DNA of 64,000 nt from Clostridia bacterium (lineage in GTDB: Bacteria; Bacillota; Clostridia; Christensenellales; Aristaeellaceae), in the NCBI GenBank assembly GCA_017512985.1, contig JAFWEJ010000006.1, forward strand, positions 62,001-126,000. The letters run 5' to 3'. A model generated the notes under the pieces. That model did not search any database. It worked only from the letters and a program-made list of their open reading frames with translations, and was not told the origin of the DNA. This document shows positions 40,572 to 49,542 of the stretch, piece by piece. The stretch's first letter is position 1, and every line of letters begins with the position of its first letter. The translations under genes were made by a program, and so were the position numbers.

Positions 40572-40988
40572 ATGATCGGGAAGAACCTTCAGAAACTTCG
40601 GAAACAGAAGAGCCTGACCCAGGAAGCGCTGGCAGAGTCGGTCGGCGTTGCCCGCCAGACCATCGCGAAATGGGAGAACGAAGAGAGTACGCCGGACCTG
40701 GAAATGTCCGGAAGGCTGGCGGAAGCGCTGGCGGTCACGCTGGACGACCTGGTCAACGCGCCGGAGGGCGAGCTGGACAGCCGCCCCGGCATGCGGGGCA
40801 AGCACATGTTCGGCCTGGTCACTGTGGGCGACAAGGGACAGATCGTGATCCCGGTGCGCGCGCGGCGCGTGTTCAACATCAAACCCGGGGACCAGCTGAT
40901 GGTGCTCGGGGACGAGAACAGCGGGATCGCGCTGGTGAACGCCCAATTCTTTATGAGTGTAGCGGAGGGAATAAACAATGGTTTCTGA
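40572..40988 (+). CDS. XRE-type HTH regulator fused to an AbrB/SpoVT domain
   Basis: Start at ATG 40572 with AAAGGTGGG upstream. The 138-residue protein has an HTH_3 domain in residues 1-60 (IGKNLQKLRKQKSLTQEALAESVGVARQTIAKWE) and a swapped-hairpin AbrB domain in about 75-125 (GLVTVGDKGQIVIPVRARRVFNIKPGDQLMVLGDE). Both are DNA-binding modules. Its end overlaps the next ABC ATPase gene by 11 bp, so it probably controls that exporter operon. This domain pair recurs in Clostridia next to ABC-2 exporters. Confidence 0.88.
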   Translation: MIGKNLQKLRKQKSLTQEALAESVGVARQTIAKWENEESTPDLEMSGRLAEALAVTLDDLVNAPEGELDSRPGMRGKHMFGLVTVGDKGQIVIPVRARRVFNIKPGDQLMVLGDENSGIALVNAQFFMSVAEGINNGF

Positions 40989-41832
40989 GATGAAAAGCCC
41001 CCTGGAGGTCCGGGGACTGAGCAAGAATTATCCGGCTTTCCGGCTGCAGGATATATCCTTCAGCCTGGTGCCGGGAAGCATTACCGGCTTTATCGGCCGG
41101 AACGGCGCAGGCAAGACGACGACGATCAACTCCATGCTGTCCTTTGTGCATCCGGACGGCGGGGAGATTGCCTTCTTCGGCCTGCCTTTCGCGGAGCATG
41201 AGGCGGAGATCAAGGAAAAGATCGGATTTGTGTCCGCCGGCATGACCTACTATACCCGGAAGAAGCTTAAGGCGATCACCGCGGTGACAAAAACCTTCTA
41301 TCCGGGATGGGACGACGCGGCCTACCGGAAGTATATGGACGCGTTCGGCCTGGACGAAAACAAGACGCCGGCGGAGCTTTCCAACGGCATGAAGATTAAA
41401 TACGCGCTGGCGCTGGCGCTGAGCCACGGCGCGGAACTGCTGATCCTGGATGAGCCGACGAGCGGACTGGATCCCGTGAGCCGGGAGGAACTGGTGGAGG
41501 TTTTCCTGAACCTGAAGGACGAAGGAAAGACGGTGTTCTTCTCCACTCACATTACCTCCGACCTGGAGAAATGCGCGGACCGGATTTTGTTCCTGCAGCA
41601 GGGCTGCCTGAAAGCGGACGACACGCTGGACAGTTTCCGGGACGCCTGGCAGATTGCCGAATGCGCGGGAGAAATTCCGCCGGCGCTTGCGCAGGCGGCG
41701 CGCGGGACATGCAGGACACGGGGCGGATATACCGTGCTGGTGCGGGCGGAGGACGCCGAAGGGTTTGAGACCCGGGAAGCCAGCCTGGAGGAGATCATGA
41801 TCCACCTGGAAAAGGAGGCGGAGAAAGAATGA
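40978..41832 (+). CDS. ABC-2 type transporter ATP-binding protein
   Basis: A 284-residue ATPase: Walker A GRNGAGKTT near 39-47, Walker B LLILDEPTSGLDP and the switch histidine in FSTHI. The signature motif is degenerate, LSNGMKIKYALALALSHG, as in YtrB/BcrA-like exporters of Gram-positive bacteria. GGAGGG precedes the ATG. It overlaps both the regulator before and the membrane protein after it, a tightly coupled three-gene operon, probably for export of a peptide or lipid-active compound. Confidence 0.9.
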   Translation: MVSEMKSPLEVRGLSKNYPAFRLQDISFSLVPGSITGFIGRNGAGKTTTINSMLSFVHPDGGEIAFFGLPFAEHEAEIKEKIGFVSAGMTYYTRKKLKAITAVTKTFYPGWDDAAYRKYMDAFGLDENKTPAELSNGMKIKYALALALSHGAELLILDEPTSGLDPVSREELVEVFLNLKDEGKTVFFSTHITSDLEKCADRILFLQQGCLKADDTLDSFRDAWQIAECAGEIPPALAQAARGTCRTRGGYTVLVRAEDAEGFETREASLEEIMIHLEKEAEKE

Positions 41833-42479
41833 AAATGCTGATGAAGGAATGGAAACTGTGCATGCACCCCATGGGATACATCATGCTCCTGTGCGCGGCG
41901 CTGATCCTGGTGCCGGGTTATCCCTACGGCGTGACCTGTTTCTATATGGGCCTTGCGATCTTCTTTATCTGCCTGGAGGCGCGGGAGAACCACGACGCCG
42001 CCTATACGCTGACGCTTCCGGTTTCCCGCCGGGACGCGGTGAAGGGCAGGATCCTTTTCTGCACCGTACTGGAAGTGATTGACCTTCTGCTGATCGCCCT
42101 GTTCATCCTGATCAAGCAGCTGATCGGCGGGCCGCGGAACCCTGCCGGCCTGGACGCCGGCGTGGCCCTGATCGGCGAGGCGCTGATTATCTTCGCAATC
42201 TTCAATATGATCTTTTTCCCGGTTTACTACAGCGATATCAACAAGCCCGGAAAGGCATTCGTATTCGCGGCTGCCGCCGTGTTCCTGTGGATCCTGCTGG
42301 AAATCGCCGGAACCTATACGGTTCCGTTCCTGCGGGACGCTCTGGACCAGCCGGATCCCGCCAACATGAGCGACAAGCTGCTGTTCACGCTTGCCGGGCT
42401 GGCGCTGTTCCTGGGCGGAACGGCAAAGAGCGTCCAGATGAGCGCAAAGAAGTTTGAGGCGCTGGACCTGAGCCTGTAA
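41829..42479 (+). CDS. ABC-2 type transporter membrane protein
   Basis: A 216-residue hydrophobic protein with about six membrane helices (for example residues 12-45, 75-105, 115-140, 145-170 and 185-200). The segment CLEARENHDAAYTLTLPVSRRDAVKGRI is typical of short ABC-2 permeases such as YtrC-like or ABC2_membrane_2 proteins. It overlaps the ATPase gene by 4 bp and ends 17 bp before a strong terminator. The exported compound is not identifiable. Confidence 0.82.
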   Translation: MKMLMKEWKLCMHPMGYIMLLCAALILVPGYPYGVTCFYMGLAIFFICLEARENHDAAYTLTLPVSRRDAVKGRILFCTVLEVIDLLLIALFILIKQLIGGPRNPAGLDAGVALIGEALIIFAIFNMIFFPVYYSDINKPGKAFVFAAAAVFLWILLEIAGTYTVPFLRDALDQPDPANMSDKLLFTLAGLALFLGGTAKSVQMSAKKFEALDLSL

Positions 42480-42495
42480 CCTGATTCCGGAAATG

Positions 42496-42527
42496 ATTGC
42501 GGCGTTTGCAAAAACGCCGCAATTTTT
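42496..42527 (+). terminator. Intrinsic terminator after the ABC-2 operon
   Basis: ATTGCGGCGTTT and AAACGCCGCAAT form a stem around a 3-base loop, followed by TTTTTC. Confidence 0.88.
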
Positions 42528-42654
42528 CATAGATGTACGTAACAAATGAAAAGGTTTGCATTGATACCAATATATGGCAGGAAGATTCGGATGCAAAAAT
42601 GTAAAAAACGGATAAAAACAAACCAATCAGAATAAAAACTTAACAAAAAAGATG

Positions 42655-42683
42655 TTGACATTGGTTGAATCATGCGATATTAT
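42655..42683 (+). promoter_or_regulatory. Promoter of the LacI-led glycan operon
   Basis: TTGACA (42655-42660), 17 bp, TATTAT (42678-42683), followed by the operator at 42689 and the LacI start at 42733. Confidence 0.8.
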
Positions 42684-42688
42684 GCCAT

Positions 42689-42702
42689 TGCAAACGATTA
42701 CA
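42689..42702 (+). promoter_or_regulatory. LacI/CcpA-type operator (cre-like)
   Basis: TGCAAACGATTACA fits the cre/LacI-family pattern TGNAANCGNWNNCA with the central CG. It overlaps the expected transcription start, so binding would repress. Either the LacI protein encoded 31 bp downstream or CcpA may bind. Confidence 0.65.
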
Positions 42703-42732
42703 ATATTGCGCAACAAGAGGGGAAAAACCACC

Positions 42733-43737
42733 ATGAGGACAGTCCGGCTGAAAGATATTGCAGATGTTTGCGGTGTTTCAACCGCAACGGTTAGCCGCGC
42801 GCTGAACGGACTGACCCAGGAGAACAACAAGGTAACCTCCATGATCCGACAGAAGGCAGCTGAAATGGGATATGTCCCGAACGCAGCGGCGCTGACGCTG
42901 AAAACGAACCGCTCAAACAATATCGGCGTTCTGTATGAAGACCAGATGGATCATGAATACTTCAGCTCGCTCCTTGACGCGCTCCGGCGCGAGGCAAGCC
43001 GGCGGGGATATGACCTTTCCCTGATCGGGGAAGAGGGTGGAAACGGGATCAATTACCTGGAGCATATCCGCAGGCGTAACCTTGACGGTGTAATCGTGAT
43101 CCAGGCGGATTTCGATTCCGCCGAGGTGATCCGCCTGGCAACCAGTTCCATCCCGTCGGTCGTGATCGACCACCTGTATGAAGGATGCAACTGCGTCAGC
43201 AGCGACAACCGGGAAAGCATGAAGCAGATTGTCCGCTGTGCCGTGGAGCACGGGCACAGGCGGATTGCCTATATCACCGGCGAACAGGGAGCTGTCACAA
43301 ACGAGCGCCTTGCCGGGTTCTACAAAACCTGCGCGGAGATGGGCATCCGCGTGCCGGAGGGCTCCGTGAAGGAGGGCCGCTTCCATGAACCGGAAGACTG
43401 CGTCCGCCTGATCCGGGAGCTGATGGCCGGCCCTGTCAGTGCGACGTGCATCCTCTGCCCGGACGACTACAGCTGCCTGGGCGCCCTCTGGCAGCTGAAG
43501 GAAGCAGGAATTGGTGTTCCGGAGCAGGTGAGCCTGATCGGATACGACGGAATCCGGATGGGGCAGATGATTCCCCCGCGGCTGACGACGTACCGGCAGG
43601 ATACCGCCGGGATCGCGGCCGAAGCGCTTACCCTGCTGACGGACACGATTGAGTCGCCGGACTCCCTGCCCGCCAGGCAGATCGCGGTGGCCGGAAAGAT
43701 GATTGAAGGGGAAACAGTCTGCGTACCTTCCCGCTGA
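42733..43737 (+). CDS. LacI family transcriptional regulator
   Basis: Start at ATG 42733 with AGAGGGG upstream. The 334-residue repressor has the LacI helix-turn-helix and hinge (VRLKDIADVCGVSTATVSRALNG ... YVPNAAALTLKTNRSNNIGVLY) and a ligand-binding domain with IPSVVIDHLYEGCNCVSSDNRESM and the end SLIGYDGIRMGQMIPPRLTTYRQD. It begins the glycan operon: the anchored module protein follows after 46 bp without a terminator, and a cre-like operator lies between its promoter and start, so it probably represses the whole operon until a sugar binds. Confidence 0.92.
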   Translation: MRTVRLKDIADVCGVSTATVSRALNGLTQENNKVTSMIRQKAAEMGYVPNAAALTLKTNRSNNIGVLYEDQMDHEYFSSLLDALRREASRRGYDLSLIGEEGGNGINYLEHIRRRNLDGVIVIQADFDSAEVIRLATSSIPSVVIDHLYEGCNCVSSDNRESMKQIVRCAVEHGHRRIAYITGEQGAVTNERLAGFYKTCAEMGIRVPEGSVKEGRFHEPEDCVRLIRELMAGPVSATCILCPDDYSCLGALWQLKEAGIGVPEQVSLIGYDGIRMGQMIPPRLTTYRQDTAGIAAEALTLLTDTIESPDSLPARQIAVAGKMIEGETVCVPSR

Positions 43738-43783
43738 AAGGCGGAAGAGATAAACAGAATCAATTATTTAAGGAGGAGAACCC

Positions 43784-46078
43784 ATGAAGAAGGCACTTAC
43801 CCCCATCCTGGCTGTCGTGGCAGTCATCGCGATCGTTGTTGCGTGCGTTTTCGGCGCGCAGAACGGGAGCAACAAATCCAAACTGGATGAGACGACCGCC
43901 GCGCTGAACGCGGCAAACGACAGCGTCAAGACGCTCGAGGATGAAAAAGCCAAACTGTCCGCCGACCTGGAAGCAGCGAAAGCGGACCTGGAGGCCAAGG
44001 CATCCGAGCTGGAGACCAAAGTATCCGAGCTGACCGCCAAAGCCGGTGAGTTCGACACGGCCAAGGCAGACCTGGAAGCCAAGGTGGCTGAACTGGAGCA
44101 GAAGCTGACAAAAACCGAGCGCGCGCTGACCGCCGCGAAGAGCAACGCCTACATCATGTTCGCCAGCGCGGACTGGTCCGTTTCCAACTGGGGCACCGCC
44201 GACAGCGACGACGACACCGTGAAAGTGACCCCCGCCGCGGTTTCCGGCCCCGGGGACTACACCGTCGGCCTTGAGTTCGCGCAGCCGGTTTCCGGCCTGG
44301 CCTTCACCGCGCTGGGCGTGAAGAACGGCGAGATCGACTTCCCCGGATACTACCTGCGTGTGAACGAGATCCGCATCAACGGCGAAAAGATCAGCTGGCT
44401 GGAAGACAAAATCGGCTACACCTCTTCCGACGACGGAAAAGAGACCCGCGTCAACATCTACAACGAATGGGTTTCCGAACTGCCCGCCGACGCCCGCGTA
44501 TGGAACGGCGACAAGGCCCATGCCGCGCCTGTGTTCGTGGACAAGGCCGCCTTTGACGCGGTGAAGACCTACGAAGTGGATTTCACCGTGTTTGACGGTC
44601 CCACCGATTACGCCTACATCATGTATGCCAACGCTGACTGGACCGCCTCCAACTGGGGCATCACGGACAGCGAGGACGGCAATGTGAAAGTAACGGCTCC
44701 CGAAATCCGGGGCGCCGGGGACTACACCACCAGCATTGAATTCGCGACGCCGGCCGCCGGCCTGGCCTTCACCGCCCTGGGCGTTGTGAACGGCGAAATT
44801 TCCTTCCCCGGCTGGTACCTGACCATCAGGGAAATCCGCGTCAACGGCGAGAAGATCGATTTCCTGGCCGACAAGAAAGGCTACACCTCTTCTGACGAAG
44901 GCATCACCACCCGCGTAAACCTGTACAACGAATGGGTGAGCGAAGTGCCCGGCGACGCCCGAAGCCTGGACGGCGACCTCGCGAACGCTTCCCCGATCGT
45001 TGTGGACAAGGCCGCGTTCGAATCCGTAAGCAAGTTCGAGATCGACTTCAATTACAGCCCGATCTCCGCCTACATCATGTACGCCAACGCCGACTGGTCC
45101 GTCTCCAACTGGGGCTACACCAGCACGGACGCCGTGAAGGTCGCGCCCGCGACCCTGCTGGGCGAAGGCAGCTACACCACCTCCCTTGAGTTTGCCGAAC
45201 CCGCGGAAGGCCTGGCCTTCACCGCCCTGGGCATCAAGAACGGCGAGCAGGTGCTGCCCGGCTGGATCATCCGGATTGACAGCATCAGGCTGAACGACAG
45301 CGAAGAGAACATCCTCAAGGGTATTCCCTACACCTCCTCCGACGATGAGAAGGAAACCCGCTCCAACATCTACAACGAATGGGTCACTGACCTCCCGAAG
45401 GACGCCCGGACCGAATCCGGCAACCTGGACAACGCTTCCCCTGTGGTGGTTGACAAGGCCCTGTTCACCGGCGTCAAAAAGATGACCGTGGACTTCACAC
45501 TGATCAAGGGCAGGGAAGTTGCCGCTGCCGCCGCCGACGAGAACGCGCTGACCCGTGAAAAGTGGGACGAGCTGAAGGCCAACGGCTTCAATGCCTACAT
45601 CGGTGTGCAGAGCACGAGCTACATCTTCCGGAACACCTGGGACGAGGCGAAGTACGGCCGTGATTCCCAGGACAACCCCGAATGCTTCGGACAGCTGACC
45701 GGCTGGGATGCAGACAACAATAAGGTCAACTATGGCGGCACCTTTGCGGACACGAAGGTGACGGACAAGGGTGAATACACCGTGTCCCTGACCACCGGCG
45801 AAATGGGTTTCGGCTCGGACGAGACCTTCCGGATGCTGTTCGTTTCCACGGAGATTCCCTCGGCCGCGATTACCCAGGGTTACACGAAGATCGACAACGT
45901 GCGGGTCAAGATCGGCAATGCCGCAACCCAGACCTATACGGATGTGGATACCTCCGGAGACTACGCGCGGATCATCCTGATCGATGAGTACAACCGCGGC
46001 GAGGCGCCTTTCGGTTATACCGTTCCCGGAGCTGACAGCACCATTACCGTCAACTTCGAAGTGACTGAATGGCAGTAA
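43784..46078 (+). CDS. Membrane-anchored coiled-coil protein with four repeated beta-rich modules
   Basis: A 764-residue surface protein. Residues 7-24 are a single membrane anchor, 33-117 a heptad-rich Ala/Leu/Glu/Lys coiled coil, then three close copies of a module at 122-269, 277-423 and 429-573, and a diverged fourth at about 604-762. Each copy has AYIMxAxxDWxxSNW, G-x-Y-T, AFTALG-x-x-NGE, PG(Y/W), YTSSD and TR-x-N-x-YNEWV. The same module ends the GH5 enzyme encoded downstream, which implies glycan binding. AAGGAGGAG precedes the start; codons are strongly C-ending, suggesting abundance. It may hold substrate near the CUT1 importer. I recognise no named family. Confidence 0.78.
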   Translation: MKKALTPILAVVAVIAIVVACVFGAQNGSNKSKLDETTAALNAANDSVKTLEDEKAKLSADLEAAKADLEAKASELETKVSELTAKAGEFDTAKADLEAKVAELEQKLTKTERALTAAKSNAYIMFASADWSVSNWGTADSDDDTVKVTPAAVSGPGDYTVGLEFAQPVSGLAFTALGVKNGEIDFPGYYLRVNEIRINGEKISWLEDKIGYTSSDDGKETRVNIYNEWVSELPADARVWNGDKAHAAPVFVDKAAFDAVKTYEVDFTVFDGPTDYAYIMYANADWTASNWGITDSEDGNVKVTAPEIRGAGDYTTSIEFATPAAGLAFTALGVVNGEISFPGWYLTIREIRVNGEKIDFLADKKGYTSSDEGITTRVNLYNEWVSEVPGDARSLDGDLANASPIVVDKAAFESVSKFEIDFNYSPISAYIMYANADWSVSNWGYTSTDAVKVAPATLLGEGSYTTSLEFAEPAEGLAFTALGIKNGEQVLPGWIIRIDSIRLNDSEENILKGIPYTSSDDEKETRSNIYNEWVTDLPKDARTESGNLDNASPVVVDKALFTGVKKMTVDFTLIKGREVAAAAADENALTREKWDELKANGFNAYIGVQSTSYIFRNTWDEAKYGRDSQDNPECFGQLTGWDADNNKVNYGGTFADTKVTDKGEYTVSLTTGEMGFGSDETFRMLFVSTEIPSAAITQGYTKIDNVRVKIGNAATQTYTDVDTSGDYARIILIDEYNRGEAPFGYTVPGADSTITVNFEVTEWQ

Positions 46079-46089
46079 TTTTCCTCCTT

Positions 46090-46124
46090 CGGCGGCGCCG
46101 ATCCCGGACCGGCGCCGCCCCTTT
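46090..46124 (+). terminator. GC-rich hairpin between the module protein and the permease gene
   Basis: CGGCGGCGCCG-side arm (46091-46100) pairs with CGGCGCCGCC (46110-46119), followed by CCTTTAT. As an intra-operon element it probably terminates partly or protects the upstream mRNA, giving more module protein than permease. Confidence 0.6.
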
Positions 46125-46148
46125 ATCTGACTGAAATGAGGCAGACCT

Positions 46149-47675
46149 ATGACTGAAAAAAGCACCCGGAAACGCCTGGCTCCGGCCGACCAGACCGGGC
46201 CGGAACGCGTGTCCCTCTGGTGCCTGCGCACCACCGCGATCCTGGTGTTGCTGATGATTTTCTTCCCGCCGTTCAATCCGGGAAGGATCTCCACGCAGAT
46301 CAGCGGCAACCTGACCCTGCTGACGTCCGCCACCTCTTTTTCCACGGTGACGACCAAGCTCAGCGCCTATATGACCAGCGGCAACCGGTTTGCCCTGCGC
46401 GCTTCCGACATGGCTCAGTCCATGGCGGGCTGCGCCATGATCCTGGCCGGTGCGGTGCTGGCCGGCGCCGGCGCCTGTGTCAGCCTCGGCAACCGGAAGA
46501 TGCGCCGCATCGCGGTGTTCTTTCCGCTGGCGGGCGGCGCCCTGATCCTGGGCGGTCTGGGAGTGAACCGCGCGGCGTACCGGCAGATTGCTGATTTTGT
46601 GAACAGTATGGACCTGCCTGCTTCCCATATTGAGGAACACCTGCGGAACCTGTCCCTGCAGTGGCCGGAATTCGCGAACACGGCCTGGGCTGCCGGCGGT
46701 GTGCTGCTGCTGGCGGGCGGACTGGCTGCCGCCGTGTTTGCCTGGAAGAAGAAATGCCCGGAAGCGCGGCCCGAGATGGAAGAGAAATACAAGCTCTTCA
46801 TCATGTTCCTGCCGGTACTGATCCTGTCCTTTGTGTTTGCCTACCTGCCTATTTACGGATGGCGGTACGCGTTTTATGACGCGAAGGCCGGGGACGAACT
46901 GACAAAGGAAATCTTTGTCGGGTTCAGCAACTTCTCCATGCTGATCAACGATCCGGGCTTCTCCGCGAAAATCCTGCAGGTGCTGCGCAACACCCTGATC
47001 ATGAGCGGCCTGGGCATTGCCACAAGCTGGCTGCCCATCGCGTTCGCGATCCTGCTGGCAGAGATCAGGTCCTCGAAATTCCAGCGCACGGTTCAGACGC
47101 TGACCACCATTCCCAACTTCCTGAGCTGGGTGCTGGTCTATGCCGTCGCGCTTTCTATCTTTGCCGCGGACGGCTTGGTCAATAACCTGACCAGCCTGAT
47201 CAGCGGGGTCGGGTTTACCCGAGTGGACTACCTGGCCAGCGCGGACGCGACCTGGATCAAGATGCTGCTGTGGGGTACCTGGAAGGGCCTGGGCTGGAGC
47301 GCCATCATCTATGTGGCCGGCATTGCGGGCATCGACCAGCAGCTCTATGAGGCGGCCCGGGTGGACGGGGCAAACCGCTTCCGCTGCATCTGGCACATTA
47401 CCGTGCCGGGCCTGATGCCAACCTATATGGTCATGCTGCTTATGAGCGTAGCCGGTATCCTGAGCAACGGAATGGAACAATACCTGGTTTTCTCCAATCC
47501 GTACAACGGGGATTTTATCCAGGTGCTTGACCTGTATGTCTATAACCTGGGCATCGGAAACAGCCAGCTTTCGGTGTCCACGGTGATCGGTATTCTCAAG
47601 TCGGTCATCGCGGTGATCCTGCTCTTTGGCGCGAACGGCATCTCCAAGGCCGTGCGCGGCGAGAGCATCATATAA
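46149..47675 (+). CDS. CUT1 ABC sugar permease (LplB-like) with N-terminal membrane extension
   Basis: Residues about 212-508 are a complete LplB/YtcP-type permease: KLFIMFLPVLILSFVFAYLPIYGWRYAF, NTLIMSGLGIATSWLPIAFAILLAEI, the EAA loop EAARVDGANRFRCIWHITVPGL and the end FGANGISKAVRGES. Residues 1-210 are extra and contain about four membrane helices (28-40, 93-112, 118-139, 180-199) with an extracytoplasmic stretch in between; ordinary LplB proteins are about 300 residues. It pairs with the next gene. Role: uptake of oligosaccharides bound by the LplA-like protein, using a shared ATPase encoded elsewhere. Confidence 0.87.
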   Translation: MTEKSTRKRLAPADQTGPERVSLWCLRTTAILVLLMIFFPPFNPGRISTQISGNLTLLTSATSFSTVTTKLSAYMTSGNRFALRASDMAQSMAGCAMILAGAVLAGAGACVSLGNRKMRRIAVFFPLAGGALILGGLGVNRAAYRQIADFVNSMDLPASHIEEHLRNLSLQWPEFANTAWAAGGVLLLAGGLAAAVFAWKKKCPEARPEMEEKYKLFIMFLPVLILSFVFAYLPIYGWRYAFYDAKAGDELTKEIFVGFSNFSMLINDPGFSAKILQVLRNTLIMSGLGIATSWLPIAFAILLAEIRSSKFQRTVQTLTTIPNFLSWVLVYAVALSIFAADGLVNNLTSLISGVGFTRVDYLASADATWIKMLLWGTWKGLGWSAIIYVAGIAGIDQQLYEAARVDGANRFRCIWHITVPGLMPTYMVMLLMSVAGILSNGMEQYLVFSNPYNGDFIQVLDLYVYNLGIGNSQLSVSTVIGILKSVIAVILLFGANGISKAVRGESII

Positions 47676-47687
47676 GGGGGTGCGCCT

Positions 47688-49541
47688 GTGGAAGAGAGAA
47701 AAGGATTCCTGTCCAAGCGCATCCGCCTGAAGCTGTGGCAGAAGCTGCTGCTGATCGCGGGCTGCACCGCGCTGTGCGCCCTGCTTGCCTTGGTTTACTG
47801 TGAAAAGATCGCGGCGCCTGTTTATTCCAGTACCGTCCGGACCCAGCTGCGGATTGCGGATACGGATTCGTTGACCGCCTCCGGGGATCCTTCCCTGACG
47901 GTGGAGGCGCTGGATATTCCGGCCGGACTTCGGGACGAGCTGGCGGCGGTCGGCAGCAAGAACAAGGGGCTGTTCTACCGGAACATCACCGACGAGATCC
48001 AGCAGGCTACGGGTGAACTGATCAAGCCCAAGGACCTGAAAAACATGATCAGCGTCTCGGCGGATGAGACGGATGAAAGCCGCCGCACCGTGCTGATCAC
48101 CGTCAAAAACAGCGACACGGACAAGGCTGCCCTGATCAGCGCGGCGGCCGCGAACCAGTTCGGAACGCTGGTGTTCGGCGCGCCCGCGCAGCCAGACCAG
48201 GCGGAGATCACGGACGAGGCGCGGGACGGGAACGTCCGCACGGTCACCTTCCGGGTCACGGAGACAGCCGCCGCACTCCTGCCGGAGAAATTCCTGGGCA
48301 GGACGCTGGACCTGGTGACGCCGGTCCGGAACCTGCTGGCGGACGACGTGTTCTGCGCGAAGATTGCGGAGCGGGCAGGCGTCCGGGCGTCCGGCAGCGA
48401 GGTGCGCAAGTCTGTGGGCATGGCCACAACCGCGGATCCGTTCGTCATGACGCTGACGGCGGTGTGGAAGGATGAGGAAGAAGCCCGGAAGCTGGCCACC
48501 GCCGAGGGTGAACAGATTGCGGCCGAACTTTTCGGCGGCAGCTTCGAACCCTGGCAGGCGGAGGTGGATGAACCGACCGCTGTCAGCGAGAACGTGAAGA
48601 CCTGGCCGAATACGGCACTGATCACTGCGTTCGTTGCACTGGCCGCTTTGGCCGTCAGTTTCGCCCTGTTTTCCCAACAGCCGCTGTTTGACACCTGCGT
48701 CGTGATCTTCTTTGTCCTGTTCACATTCATCTGCGTGTTCCCGTTCTATTACCTGTTTATCAACACGATTTCAGACAACAACCTGGTCGCCGGCGGCCAG
48801 ATCAACTTCCTGCCGCAGGGTATCCATTTCAAAAACTATGAACGGATCCTGGGGCAGGAGGAACTGAAGGACGCGCTGATCGTGACGGTCAGCCGCACGG
48901 TCCTGGGCACGGCGCTGATGGTGCTGACATCCGCCTGGGCGGGTTACCTGGTCACCAAGCGCAAGATGTGGCACCGGAGCTTCTGGTACCGGGCATTGGT
49001 CGTGACCATGTATTTCAACGCCGGCCTGATTCCCTGGTACACCAATATGCTGATGCTGGGACTGACCGGGAATTTCCTGGCCTATATTATCCCGGGCATG
49101 GTGGCGCCTTACAACATCATCCTGGTCAAGACCTATATCGAGTCCATTCCCGGATCGCTGGAGGAAAGCGCGATCATTGACGGCGCGTCCACCTTCAAGG
49201 TCTTCCTGAAGATCATCCTGCCGCTGTCGATCCCGATCCTGGCGACCATCTCGATCTTTGGCGCCGTGGGAAACTGGAATTCCTTCCAGGATTCGCTGCT
49301 GCTGATGAGCTCCACCCCAAAGCTTTATACCCTGCAGCACCGGCTGTATATCTACCTGAACCAGACCACCAGCATCAATACCGAGCAGATTTCCGAGCAG
49401 ATGGCCCAGAACCTGCTGAACAACGGGGTCACGACGAAGTACACAATCGCCATGATCACAATTATCCCGATCCTGCTGGTATATCCTTTCATGCAGCGGT
49501 ACTTCGTCAAAGGGATCATGTTAGGAGCAGTTAAAGGATAA
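47688..49541 (+). CDS. CUT1 ABC sugar permease (LplC-like) fused to an N-terminal Wzz-like domain
   Basis: A 617-residue protein starting at GTG (47688) after AAGGGGG. Residues 19-37 are a membrane helix, 38-305 an extracytoplasmic region, 308-328 a second helix; this helix-loop-helix plan, with YSSTVRTQLRIAD and two segments like ISVSADETDESRRTVLITV, resembles Wzz/YveK chain-length proteins. Residues 332-617 are a full LplC permease with the EAA loop EESAIIDGASTFKVFLKIILPLS (492-514) and the end QRYFVKGIMLGAVKG. No frame break separates the parts. The N-terminal part could contact glycan or the anchored module protein. The fusion is new to me. Confidence 0.8.
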   Translation: MEERKGFLSKRIRLKLWQKLLLIAGCTALCALLALVYCEKIAAPVYSSTVRTQLRIADTDSLTASGDPSLTVEALDIPAGLRDELAAVGSKNKGLFYRNITDEIQQATGELIKPKDLKNMISVSADETDESRRTVLITVKNSDTDKAALISAAAANQFGTLVFGAPAQPDQAEITDEARDGNVRTVTFRVTETAAALLPEKFLGRTLDLVTPVRNLLADDVFCAKIAERAGVRASGSEVRKSVGMATTADPFVMTLTAVWKDEEEARKLATAEGEQIAAELFGGSFEPWQAEVDEPTAVSENVKTWPNTALITAFVALAALAVSFALFSQQPLFDTCVVIFFVLFTFICVFPFYYLFINTISDNNLVAGGQINFLPQGIHFKNYERILGQEELKDALIVTVSRTVLGTALMVLTSAWAGYLVTKRKMWHRSFWYRALVVTMYFNAGLIPWYTNMLMLGLTGNFLAYIIPGMVAPYNIILVKTYIESIPGSLEESAIIDGASTFKVFLKIILPLSIPILATISIFGAVGNWNSFQDSLLLMSSTPKLYTLQHRLYIYLNQTTSINTEQISEQMAQNLLNNGVTTKYTIAMITIIPILLVYPFMQRYFVKGIMLGAVKG

Positions 49542-49542
49542 T

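Noticed and set aside
42536-42549. Second cre-like site (TGAAAAGGTTTGCA) upstream of the LacI promoter
   Set aside because: The central CG is replaced by GG and it is more than 100 bp from the promoter, so support is too weak to list as an operator.
43760-46357. 865-codon open frame on the minus strand
   Set aside because: It mirrors the repeated-module gene, including its repeats, and its translation is Gly/Val/Arg-rich without a fold signature. Same reasoning for 46050-48677 (-), 49531-51327 (-) and 55340-58222 (+).
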